In this document: in pieces, positions 24,213-31,645 of the stretch
Position numbering within the stretch: position 1 is the first letter of the stretch
Layout of the letters: the number at the start of each line of letters is the position of its first letter
NCBI RefSeq assembly: GCF_009908295.1
Contig: NZ_JAAALO010000004.1
Coordinates: 434,001-498,000, forward strand
Source: Micromonospora rubida
GTDB taxonomy: Bacteria > Actinomycetota > Actinomycetes > Mycobacteriales > Micromonosporaceae
Direction of reading: 5' to 3'
DNA length: 64,000 bases
Notes under the pieces: generated by a model
What the model was told of the DNA's origin: nothing
The model's database searches: none
Seen by the model: the letters and a program-made list of their open reading frames with translations, nothing else
Translations under genes and position numbers: made by a program

Positions 24213-24737
24213 CCGGTCGCTTGCCGCCCAGAGGCGGCCGTGCTGGTCGCAGTCCTCATTGAGTGGCTGTGACCAGCGCTTTCACACCACGCTCCAGTCC
24301 GCGTGCGAGCCCGCATGAGGCGGTACCTCGGAACAGGGATCGTTGACGCGGCGGGACAATCCGGGCTCGGGCCACCTTGTCCTGAGAGTTTCGGGGGCTC
24401 ATCGGGGATCGTAAAGACCTTCTCGGCAGTTCGCAGGCCTCAAGTGATCGAACCGGCACCTGAGGGACAAGGGGGGCGGGACTACCCTGAGCAGGGCGCC
24501 GCGCTACCGAGGAAGCCGCGCCCTGCCGACGTTGGCCTCTCAAGGCTGGCCTCGGGTGTGCACGTCTCGCAGGACCGGCCGGCCCGTCGAACGGAAAGCT
24601 CCTAGCCGTCACGCCGTTCGGTTCGCGACCGGGTCGGTGGCATCCGCGAGGCGCGCCTCCCGACGTGCACCCAGGGGTGCACGTCGGGTGCACGAGCAGG
24701 AGGGCTCTTGTCGATGAATGCGTCGGATGCAACAAGA
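24213..24737. other. Intergenic stretch downstream of the tRNA operon, no supported gene
   Basis: No reading frame here has family-like content or a convincing start on either strand. The stretch is less GC-rich and less codon-biased than its neighbours. It contains a perfect inverted repeat at 24661-24686. It lies on the 3' side of tRNA-Phe, a common integration target, so degraded mobile-element DNA is possible, but I found no integrase remnant or repeat of the tRNA end. Confidence 0.5.
24661..24686. repeat. Perfect 12-bp inverted repeat, with a third half-site
   Basis: CGACGTGCACCC (24661-24672) pairs with GGGTGCACGTCG (24675-24686), 2-nt centre; GGGTGCACGA follows at 24686-24695 as a further half-site. 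Too short a loop for a normal terminator; more like an operator or element end. Confidence 0.6.
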
Positions 24738-24770
24738 GGGCGGTGACCGCGTTTCCGCTGGTCACCGCCC
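24738..24770 (-). terminator. Terminator of the tRNA operon
   Basis: GGGCGGTGACC (24738-24748) pairs with GGTCACCGCCC (24760-24770) over 11 bp, 11-nt loop; on the minus strand it is followed by CTCTTGTTG. It lies 23 nt past tRNA-Phe. Confidence 0.8.
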
Positions 24771-24793
24771 TAATAGCCCGGCGAAAGGCTATG

Positions 24794-24867
24794 TGGCCAG
24801 GGGCGGGGTCGAACCGCCGACCTTCCGATTTTCAGTCGGACGCTCGTACCAACTGAGCTACCTGGCC
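24794..24867 (-). tRNA. tRNA-Phe (GAA)
   Basis: Full cloverleaf on the minus strand: acceptor GGCCAGG/CCTGGCC, D stem GCTC/GAGC, anticodon stem TCCGA/TCGGA with loop CTGAAAA (anticodon GAA), T arm GGCGG-TTCGACC-CCGCC, discriminator A. CCA is not encoded. Confidence 0.95.
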
Positions 24868-24971
24868 GTGCCGCTCGGCTCATGGTACCCAAGAGGCGGG
24901 ATCACCGCCGGCAGGGAACCTGCTCCGATACGCAGAACGCCGCGCATGGTACGCGCGGCGATCAGCGCTTG

Positions 24972-25045
24972 CGGTCCTGACGGGACTTGAACCCGCGACC
25001 TCCGCCTTGACAGGGCGGCGAGCACTCCAACTGCTCCACAGGACC
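24972..25045 (-). tRNA. tRNA-Asp (GTC)
   Basis: Cloverleaf on the minus strand with acceptor GGTCCTG/CAGGACC, anticodon loop CTGTCAA (GTC) on a CCGCC/GGCGG stem, T loop TTCAAGT, and discriminator G as expected for Asp. CCA not encoded. Confidence 0.95.
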
Positions 25046-25076
25046 TGGCTGGTGTTGCTCCGGCTTGCGCCGGTCG

Positions 25077-25149
25077 TGCCCCCAACGGGATTCGAACCCG
25101 TGCTACCGCCTTGAAAGGGCGACGTCCTGGGCCGCTAGACGATGAGGGC
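25077..25149 (-). tRNA. tRNA-Glu (TTC)
   Basis: Cloverleaf on the minus strand with acceptor GCCCTCA/TGGGGGC (one G-T pair), anticodon loop CTTTCAA (TTC), T loop TTCGAAT and discriminator A. First gene of the Glu-Asp-Phe operon, an order common in actinobacteria. Confidence 0.95.
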
Positions 25150-25303
25150 GGCCCCGCCATCATTGCACACTCGCAACTTCAAGCGGACTTGCTCCCATCC
25201 GGCCCCGCCGGAGGCTTCGAAAGCATACGTGACGGGCGGCCCCCGAGCCAAATCGGTATGGCCGAGGGCCCGCTCGCCCGCAAAACCGCAGGTCAGGGAC
25301 GTT

Positions 25304-26104
25304 TCAGCTGAGCCGGACCAGCCCGTAGCGCCGCTTCAGGTCGCCGATGAGGTGGGTGCAGGCGGAGATCGTGGCGGCCCGGTTCCCGCCGCCGTCGTGC
25401 ATCAGCACGATCGCGCCGGGCCGGACGGCACCCGTCACCCGACGGGTGATCGTCTGGGCGGAGGGCTTGGCCCAGTCCTGCGGATCGACGCTCCAGTGCA
25501 GCGGTCGCATGCCGAGCTGCCGGCCCGTCGCCACGACCTCCGGGGTCCACTTCCCGCCCGGCTGGCGGTAGAACGGCACCTTGGCGCCCGGCACCGCCGC
25601 CTGAATGGCGCGGTTGGTGCGTACCAGGTCGGCCCGGATCTCGGCGACCGGCCGCCGGCCGAGGTCCAGGTCGTGCCGCCAACTGTGGTTGCACAGTTGG
25701 TGGCCCTCCCGGACGATCCGCGCGATCAGCTCGGGGTGTGCCCGGGCCCGGGTGCCGATCACGCAGAAGGTGGCCTTCGCCCCGGCCCGGCGCAGCTGGC
25801 CCAGGATCTTCGGCGTCCAGACCGGGTCGGGACCGTCGTCGAAGGTCAACGCGACCGCCCGCCCGCCGCTGGTCCGGTGCAGCCCGGCCGGGAGCGTGGT
25901 GGGCTGCGGGCGCAGCCGCGGCGGGACGGCCTGGGTCGGCTTGGCCGAGGCGCTCGGCTTCGGCTTCGGTGTCTGTTTCGGCGATGTCGAGGCCGCCGGT
26001 GAGGGGGCGGCGGCCTCCGGGGAGCGGCCGGTTGTCTGCTCGCCGCAGCCGGCGAGGAACAGGATCAGGCTGATGCCGAACGCCAGGGCGGCGCGTTCAC
26101 TCAT
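25304..26104 (-). CDS. Polysaccharide deacetylase lipoprotein
   Basis: A 266-residue cell-envelope enzyme. Lipoprotein signal with lipobox LFLAGC, then a Pro/Ser/Thr/Lys linker (to about residue 75) and a NodB-type CE4 domain with all five motifs: TFDDGPD (metal Asp), HSWRH (two His), RQPGGK, a DPQDW block and VLMHDGG. It should remove acetyl groups from peptidoglycan or another N-acetyl glycan outside the cell. ATG at 26104 follows GGAG at 5 nt. It stands alone after the tRNA operon promoter region. Confidence 0.9.
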   Translation of the reverse strand: MSERAALAFGISLILFLAGCGEQTTGRSPEAAAPSPAASTSPKQTPKPKPSASAKPTQAVPPRLRPQPTTLPAGLHRTSGGRAVALTFDDGPDPVWTPKILGQLRRAGAKATFCVIGTRARAHPELIARIVREGHQLCNHSWRHDLDLGRRPVAEIRADLVRTNRAIQAAVPGAKVPFYRQPGGKWTPEVVATGRQLGMRPLHWSVDPQDWAKPSAQTITRRVTGAVRPGAIVLMHDGGGNRAATISACTHLIGDLKRRYGLVRLS

Positions 26105-26175
26105 CGTCACTCCGAGGGGCCGGGTACGCGGGCCACCCGACGCTAGTGGACGAAACGTGAAAACGGCCAGTGCGG

Positions 26176-27135
26176 TCAGTCTCCTGTCGGCCGGTCCAGG
26201 GAGTCGCGTACCGCGAGTGCGAGCGAGACCGCCTCGGCGAGGTCGACCGGGCGGACCATGCCGGCCGGCAGGGAGTCGGCCCACCAGCCCGGGCCGGCGG
26301 CCAGCACCAGCAGCGGCCGGCGCGGGCTGGCCAGCAGCACGGCGAGCTGGGCCGGGTCGGCGGTGGCCGGGGTGTGCGACCAGACCACCACGACGGCCGG
26401 GCCGGTGCGGTTGACCGCCTCGACCAGGGCCGCCGCCGGCACCCGGGCACCGAGCATCCGGTACGCCATGCCGGCCTCGGCCAGCGCGGCGGCCAGCGCC
26501 TCCAGGGGCAGGGTGTGCTGCTCCTCGTCGGCGCAGGAGAGCAGGATCCGGGCCGGACCGGCGGCCGTCCCGACCCGTGGGACAGTGGCGAGCGTCTCGG
26601 ATATGCATCGGGACACCAGGTGTTCCACCTCGATCAGCCCGGCCGTGGCGGCGTGCCGCTCGCCGATGCCGACGAGCACCGGCCGCAGCAGTTCGTCCCA
26701 GGTGGCGACGACGCCGTCGGCGGCCAGGGAACGGGCGATCGCCTCGCCGATCGCCACCGAGTCCAGCCGCATGGCGGCCCGGGCCAGCCCACGGGCCGCC
26801 GGGCCGGCTCGACCGACCGGGATGGCCTGGCCACCGCCGTCGCGGACCCCCACGGGGCGGACCTCGGCGAGAGTGCCGGTGGGCACCTTGCCGGCCGGTC
26901 CCGGTGTCGGTGCCTGCCGGGCCCAGCGGGCCGCCTCGGCCGGGGTGACCCCCTCCGCGGTCAGCCTGCGCATGGTTTCCAGGCGGGCGAGGTCGACCGC
27001 CGTGTACCGCCGGTGGTGACCCGGCACGTGCTGGCTGGGGCCGAGCCCGTAGCGCTGGTGCCAGGTGCGCAGCGTGGTGACCGCGACGCCCAGTCGGCGT
27101 GCCACGGCCCCCGCGCTCAGCGCCTCATCGGCCAC
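26176..27135 (-). CDS. MerR-family regulator with B12-binding-type sensor domain
   Basis: A 319-residue regulator: N-terminal MerR winged helix (SAGAVARRLGVAVTTLRTWHQRYG, then HHRRYTAVDLARLETM), an N-terminal B12-cap-like helical part with W-x9-like TWDELLRP and IEVEHLVSR, and a C-terminal Rossmann-like domain. This matches the LitR/CarH light-responsive B12 regulators of carotenoid genes, and the gene is last in the crt operon. The expected DxHxxG cobalamin motif is replaced by EEQHTLPLE, so B12 binding is uncertain. Its start overlaps the idi end by 11 nt. Role as regulator of the crt promoter is inferred from position. Confidence 0.82.
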   Translation of the reverse strand: MADEALSAGAVARRLGVAVTTLRTWHQRYGLGPSQHVPGHHRRYTAVDLARLETMRRLTAEGVTPAEAARWARQAPTPGPAGKVPTGTLAEVRPVGVRDGGGQAIPVGRAGPAARGLARAAMRLDSVAIGEAIARSLAADGVVATWDELLRPVLVGIGERHAATAGLIEVEHLVSRCISETLATVPRVGTAAGPARILLSCADEEQHTLPLEALAAALAEAGMAYRMLGARVPAAALVEAVNRTGPAVVVVWSHTPATADPAQLAVLLASPRRPLLVLAAGPGWWADSLPAGMVRPVDLAEAVSLALAVRDSLDRPTGD

Positions 27136-27745
27136 CCGGCCGCTCCGACGCGTCGTCCGCCGGAAGGCCGGCCGGGGCCGTGCTGGGACCGGAGACGCCC
27201 GCCGCCGGCCCGGAGGGACGCAGCAGGCGGTTCACCACCCCGCCCAGCCAGGGCGCGTACGCGCGGGGGTCGACGTCCAGGTCGGTCTCCAGCGTCGCCG
27301 GGTCGACCCAGCGCAGCTCGGCCACCTCGTCCGGGTCGGGCCGCAGGGACACGTCGGCCGGCACGTCGGCGCGCAGCACGTGGTCGTACTCGAACTCGAC
27401 CCGCCCGGTGGTGGGGTCCTCCGCGTAGTAGACGTACACCCCGACCTCGGTGAGGTCGACGGGCCCGGCGCCCAGCTCCTCGCCCAGCCGCCGGTTGGCG
27501 GCCTCGACCAGCGACTCGCCCGGCGCCGGGTGGCCGCAGCACGAGTTGGCCCAGCGCAGCGGGAACCGGGTCTTGGCGGCGGCCCGGCGTTGCAGCAGCA
27601 GCCGGCCGCCCGGGTCGACCAGCAGCACCGAGAAGGCCCGGTGTAGCCGGCCCGGCGGCTGGTGGGCGGCGGCCACCGAGGCCTCGCCGTGCGCCCGTCC
27701 GGCGTCGTCGACCAGCTCGACCAGGTGGCTCTCCCGGCCGCTCAC
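27125..27745 (-). CDS. idi: Isopentenyl-diphosphate isomerase, type 1
   Basis: Interconverts IPP and DMAPP, feeding carotenoid synthesis. The 206-residue Nudix-like enzyme shows LHRAFSVLLVDPGGRLLLQRR, catalytic Cys in WANSCCGHPAPGES, RRLGEELG, and the second catalytic Glu block EFEYDHVLRA. The C-terminal 30 residues are Pro/Ala/Gly-rich. GTG at 27745 overlaps the crtI stop (GTGA). A longer frame upstream lies inside crtI and is rejected. It sits within the crtE-crtI-idi-merR operon. Confidence 0.9.
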   Translation of the reverse strand: MSGRESHLVELVDDAGRAHGEASVAAAHQPPGRLHRAFSVLLVDPGGRLLLQRRAAAKTRFPLRWANSCCGHPAPGESLVEAANRRLGEELGAGPVDLTEVGVYVYYAEDPTTGRVEFEYDHVLRADVPADVSLRPDPDEVAELRWVDPATLETDLDVDPRAYAPWLGGVVNRLLRPSGPAAGVSGPSTAPAGLPADDASERPGGR

Positions 27746-29223
27746 CGGACCGACCCGGTGATGCGGGCGGCGGCCAGCTTGCCGGAGATCAGGACCATCG
27801 GCACGCCGACGCCCGGTTGGGTGCCGGAGCCGACGAACACCACGTTGTCGAGCGTCCGGTGCAGGTTCGACGGGCGGAACGGGCCGGTCTGGAAGAGGCT
27901 GTGCGCCGACGCGAAGGGGGTGCCGGCCGCCATGCCCTGCTCGGCCCACTCGGCCGGGGTGACCGCGCGCAGCACCTCGACGCCGTCGCCGAAGCCGACG
28001 TACCCGCGCTCCTCCAGCGTCCCGACGAGCTGGTCGGTGTAGCGGCGGGTCAGGTCACCGCGCCAGTCGAACGGGGCCCGGTCGAGGTTGGGCACCGGGG
28101 CGAGCACGTAGTAGGTGTGGCGGCCGGCGGGGGCGACCGACGGGTCGGTGCGGCTGGGGTTGGTGACCAGCAGCGACGGGTCGGTCATCAGCTCCCCTCG
28201 CCGGATCACCTCGTCGAACGTGCCCTTCCAGGACCGTCCGAAGTGGATGTTGTGGTGGGCGATTTTCTCATAACCCTGCCGCGAGCCGACGTGCAGCACC
28301 ACGCAGGACGGCGAGTAGGTGAGCCGGCGCTGCCGGGCCGGGGGGAGCAGGTCCCGGTAGGCGACCGGCAGGTCGGGGTTGAGCACCACCACGTCGGCCG
28401 GGATGAACTCGCCGTCCGTGGTGAGCACGCCGGTGGCCCGGCCGTTCGCGGTCTGCACCCGGGTCACCGTGGTGCCGTACCGGATCTGCACGCCGTGCTT
28501 CTCCGCCGCGCCGGCCATCCCCCGGGAGACCGCGTGGATGCCGCCGCGGGGGAAGTAGACCCCGGCCACCGAGTCGAGGTACGCGATGACCGCGTAGATG
28601 GCCAGCGCGTCGTGCGGGGCGAGCCCGGCGTACATCGCCTGGAAGGAGAAGATCCGCTGGGTGCGCGGGTCCCGGAAGAACTGGCCGATCTTCGTCTGGA
28701 GCCGACGGAACGCGCCGCTGGCCAGCAGCTTCAGCAGGTTGCCGGTGAGCAGGTCGGTCGGGGCGTCGAGGTTGCGCTCGATGAAGTCCGCCCGCTCCAG
28801 CCGCCACAGCTCCCGGGCGTAGTCGACGAAGCGCAGGTACCCGTCGGCCTCCCTGGGGCCGCAGACGGAGGCGATCTCGGCCGCCATCCGGGTGGTGTCG
28901 GTGATCACGTCCAGCGTCGAGCCGTCCGGGTAGTACGCCCGGTACGCCGGGTCCAGCGGCATCAGCTCGACCCAGTCGCGCAGCTCCTCGCCGACCGCGC
29001 CGAGCGCCTCGTCGATCAGTTCGGGCATGGTGAGCACGGTCGGGCCGGTGTCGAACTCGTACCCGTCGACGCCGAGCCGCCCGGCCCGGCCGCCCGGCAC
29101 CGGCTCCCGCTCGACCACCGTCACCTGCCGACCGCCGCCGGCCAGGTGCAGTGCGCAGGCCAGCCCGCCGAGCCCGGCGCCGACGACCACCACCTGGTCT
29201 GTACGTCCCGTCACGGTCCGCAC
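27742..29223 (-). CDS. crtI: Phytoene desaturase CrtI
   Basis: FAD-dependent desaturase that introduces double bonds into phytoene to give neurosporene or lycopene. The 493-residue protein has the N-terminal FAD motif VVVGAGLGGLACALHLAGGG, PGGRAGRL, FDTGPTVLTMPEL, and the C-terminal FVGSGTQPGVGVPMVLISGK carotenoid-oxidoreductase signature. GTG at 29223 follows AGGAGG at 7 nt. It lies 28 nt after crtE and overlaps idi. Number of desaturation steps cannot be read from sequence. Confidence 0.94.
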   Translation of the reverse strand: MRTVTGRTDQVVVVGAGLGGLACALHLAGGGRQVTVVEREPVPGGRAGRLGVDGYEFDTGPTVLTMPELIDEALGAVGEELRDWVELMPLDPAYRAYYPDGSTLDVITDTTRMAAEIASVCGPREADGYLRFVDYARELWRLERADFIERNLDAPTDLLTGNLLKLLASGAFRRLQTKIGQFFRDPRTQRIFSFQAMYAGLAPHDALAIYAVIAYLDSVAGVYFPRGGIHAVSRGMAGAAEKHGVQIRYGTTVTRVQTANGRATGVLTTDGEFIPADVVVLNPDLPVAYRDLLPPARQRRLTYSPSCVVLHVGSRQGYEKIAHHNIHFGRSWKGTFDEVIRRGELMTDPSLLVTNPSRTDPSVAPAGRHTYYVLAPVPNLDRAPFDWRGDLTRRYTDQLVGTLEERGYVGFGDGVEVLRAVTPAEWAEQGMAAGTPFASAHSLFQTGPFRPSNLHRTLDNVVFVGSGTQPGVGVPMVLISGKLAAARITGSVR

Positions 29224-29251
29224 GCGACCACCTCCTTCGAAACGTCGCTCA

Positions 29252-30406
29252 TCATGCCCGCCGGTCGGTGGCGGCGGTGGCGAGGCCCGTCAGCGCGGTG
29301 CGCGCGGCCCCGTCGATCGGCGCGGTGTCCAGCGCGGCCAGCGCCTCGCCGACCCGGTCGGAGATCATCCGCTCCACCCGGGCGACCGCCCCGGTGTCGG
29401 CGACCACCTGGGCCAGCCGGGACACCTCCCGGGCTCCGGTGACCGCGCCGGCCCGGCCCAGCGCCTGACGCTGCGCCGGGGTGGCGAGCTGCCGGGCCAA
29501 CATCAGCAGCGCGGTCGGCTTGCCGGTGCGCAGGTCGTCGCCGGCCGGCTTGCCGGTGGCCACCGGGTCGCCGTAGACCCCGAGCAGGTCGTCGCGGAGC
29601 TGGAACGCCTCGCCGACGGCCAGGCCGTAGCGGGTGTACGCGGCGGTCAGCGGCGCGTCGGCGCCGACGCCGGCCAGGTGGGCGCCGAAGAGCAGTGGCC
29701 GCTGGACGGTGTAGCTGGCCGTCTTGTAGCGGGCCACCCGCAGCGCCCGGTCCACCGACCAGTTCGCCGCGTCGTCCTCGCCCAGGATGTCGAGGTACTG
29801 CCCGGCGATCGTCTCGACCCGCATCCGGTCGTAGCAGCGCCGGACGTCGAGCAGCCGCGCCGGCGGCACGGCGGCGCGGGACATCAGCCGGTCGGCCCAG
29901 ACCATGCAGAGGTCGCCGATGAGCACGGCCACCGCCTCGCCGAACCGGTCGGGGTCGCCGACGTGCCCGGCGGCGATGTGTCGTCCGGCAGCGGCCCGGT
30001 GCACGGTCGGCCGGCCGCGCCGGGTGTCGGAGGCGTCCATCACGTCGTCGTGCACGAGTGCGAACGTGTGCAGCAGTTCCAGGGCCGCCAGGGCCGGCAG
30101 CACCGTCTGGAGTGGTTCGTCGCCGCCCGCGCCGCCCCGCCACCCCCAGTACGCGAAGGTCGGGCGGACCCGCTTGCCGCCGGCCAGCACGCAGTCGCGC
30201 GCGGTCGAGGCGAAGCCGCCCATCGCCGCGTCGATCTCGGTGAGCGAGGCGACCTCGGCGGACAGGAACGCCGCGAGGGTGTCGTCCACCCCCTGGACCA
30301 GGTCGTTGGCGAACGCGGCCAGCACGCCGCGGACCGGATCGTCCGTCGCCTCCGGCTGTGCCGGTGCGACGCGGAGCGCGTTATCCGCAACTGCGTCGTT
30401 GGCCAT
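29252..30406 (-). CDS. crtE: Geranylgeranyl diphosphate synthase (polyprenyl synthetase)
   Basis: Builds the C20 prenyl chain for carotenoids. The 384-residue isoprenyl synthase has both Asp-rich motifs: HDDVMDASD after LLHTFALV (first) and QLRDDLLGVYGD (second), plus GGKRVRPTFAYWG and the KTASYT block. ATG at 30406. First gene of the minus-strand crt operon, divergent from crtB with 65 nt between starts. Chain length (C20 versus C25) is inferred from context. Confidence 0.9.
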   Translation of the reverse strand: MANDAVADNALRVAPAQPEATDDPVRGVLAAFANDLVQGVDDTLAAFLSAEVASLTEIDAAMGGFASTARDCVLAGGKRVRPTFAYWGWRGGAGGDEPLQTVLPALAALELLHTFALVHDDVMDASDTRRGRPTVHRAAAGRHIAAGHVGDPDRFGEAVAVLIGDLCMVWADRLMSRAAVPPARLLDVRRCYDRMRVETIAGQYLDILGEDDAANWSVDRALRVARYKTASYTVQRPLLFGAHLAGVGADAPLTAAYTRYGLAVGEAFQLRDDLLGVYGDPVATGKPAGDDLRTGKPTALLMLARQLATPAQRQALGRAGAVTGAREVSRLAQVVADTGAVARVERMISDRVGEALAALDTAPIDGAARTALTGLATAATDRRA

Positions 30407-30428
30407 GTGGGCGAGCGTACCCTAGGGT
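30399..30428. promoter_or_regulatory. Divergent crt promoter with palindromic -10 core
   Basis: ACCCTAGGGT (30419-30428) is a perfect palindrome; both strands of it read TAGGGT, giving a -10 box for crtB (30423-30428) and one for crtE (30424-30419). For crtB, TTGGCC (30399-30404) lies 18 nt upstream. One bound regulator here would control both operons. Confidence 0.5.
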
Positions 30429-30471
30429 TACGAGTTGCGTCGATTCCTGCGTCGATATCCGAGGAGGGCCG

Positions 30472-31383
30472 GTGGACGTCGACCTCACCGCTGCCTATGA
30501 CCGCTGCCGTGAGCTGCACAAACGTCATGGCCGCACCTACTATCTCGCCACCCGGCTGCTTCCCGCCTGGAAACGGCGGCATGTGCACGCCCTGTACGGC
30601 TTCGCCCGGTACGCCGACGAGATCGTCGACCGCACCGAGGACCTGCCGCCCGCCGAGCGGGCCGCCCGGCTCGACGACTGGTCGGCCCGTTTCCTGACCG
30701 GGCTGCACGGCGCCCCGGTCGGCGATCCGCTGCTGCCCGCCGTGCTACACACCATCGCCGTGTTCGACCTCGACCGGGCCGACTTCGCGTCGTTTCTGCG
30801 CAGCATGGCGATGGACCTGACGGTCACCGCATACCCGACCTACGACGACCTGCTCGACTACATGGAGGGCTCGGCCGCCGTCATCGGCACCATGATGCTG
30901 CCGATCCTCGGCAGCTCCGACCCCGCCGCCGCCCGGGAGCCGGCCCGCCAGCTCGGCCTCGCCTTCCAGCTCACCAACTTCATCCGGGACGTGGCCGAGG
31001 ACCTGACGCGCGGCCGGACGTACCTGCCGGACGAGGACCTCGCCAAGTTCGACGTCACCCGCGAGGACCTGCGCGCCGCCGCCGCCCGCCGCCACGCCAG
31101 CCCGAAGATCCGCGAGCTGATCGAGTACGAGGTGACCCGCGCCCAGGCCCACTACGAGGCCGCCGCCCCGGGCGTCACCCTGCTCTCGCCCGCCTCGCAG
31201 GCCTGCATGCGCACCGCGTACATGCTCTACGGCGGCATCCTCGACGAGGTGGCCGCCCAGGCCTACGACGTGTTCACCCGGCGGGCACTGGTGCCCCGGC
31301 GGCGACGGATGGCCGTCGCCGGACGCGCCCTGTTCACCCCGGCCGGCACCCCGGTCGTGGTCCCCGGGCCGGGCCGGGCCTGA
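30472..31383 (+). CDS. crtB: Phytoene synthase CrtB
   Basis: Condenses two GGPP to phytoene, the first carotenoid-specific step. The 303-residue enzyme shows YGFARYADEIVDRTED (first Asp-rich motif), the core LGLAFQLTNFIRDVAEDLTRG with the second one, RTYLPDEDL, and RAQAHYEAA. GTG at 30472 follows GAGGAGGG. It diverges from crtE, and both use the shared 65-nt region. With crtE, crtI and idi this is enough for lycopene; no cyclase or ketolase gene lies in the window. Confidence 0.95.
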   Translation: MDVDLTAAYDRCRELHKRHGRTYYLATRLLPAWKRRHVHALYGFARYADEIVDRTEDLPPAERAARLDDWSARFLTGLHGAPVGDPLLPAVLHTIAVFDLDRADFASFLRSMAMDLTVTAYPTYDDLLDYMEGSAAVIGTMMLPILGSSDPAAAREPARQLGLAFQLTNFIRDVAEDLTRGRTYLPDEDLAKFDVTREDLRAAAARRHASPKIRELIEYEVTRAQAHYEAAAPGVTLLSPASQACMRTAYMLYGGILDEVAAQAYDVFTRRALVPRRRRMAVAGRALFTPAGTPVVVPGPGRA

Positions 31384-31413
31384 CGGTTGGCGGCACCTGA
31401 GCCCGGTGCCTCC

Positions 31414-31554
31414 TCACAGGCAGGAGTGCAGGGCCTCCACCAGCTCGTCGGCCGGCCGGCCGTCGTACCAGACGGCGAGGCCGGCCCCCGTCTCCCGGCC
31501 GGCGGCGAACAGGTCGTGGAAGCAGTCCCGGACCGGGCCGAAGCGTGCGCGCAT
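31414..31554 (-). pseudogene. Remnant of a serine beta-lactamase-like hydrolase
   Basis: A 46-codon frame begins RARFGPVRDCFHDLFAAGRE and continues TGAGLAVWYDGRPADEL before a stop. This pattern (helix, then G-A-G-L-A-V-x-x-D-G-x-P) is the N-terminal opening of class C beta-lactamase/esterase B family enzymes. The remaining 330 or so residues, including SxxK, are absent. ATG at 31554. Likely a truncated relic; it could instead be a real short protein. Confidence 0.4.
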
Positions 31555-31645
31555 CCGGCCACGGTAGGGGAACTACGCGGGCGCCGGCACGGCGACATGG
31601 TGCGGTGCGGTGGTCGCCGGTCGCGCGGTGCGGAATGCTGGCGGC

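Noticed and set aside
24256..24765. 169-codon minus-strand frame after the tRNA operon
   Set aside because: Runs through the tRNA terminator, no ribosome site, Arg/Pro/Ser-rich composition of a random high-GC frame.
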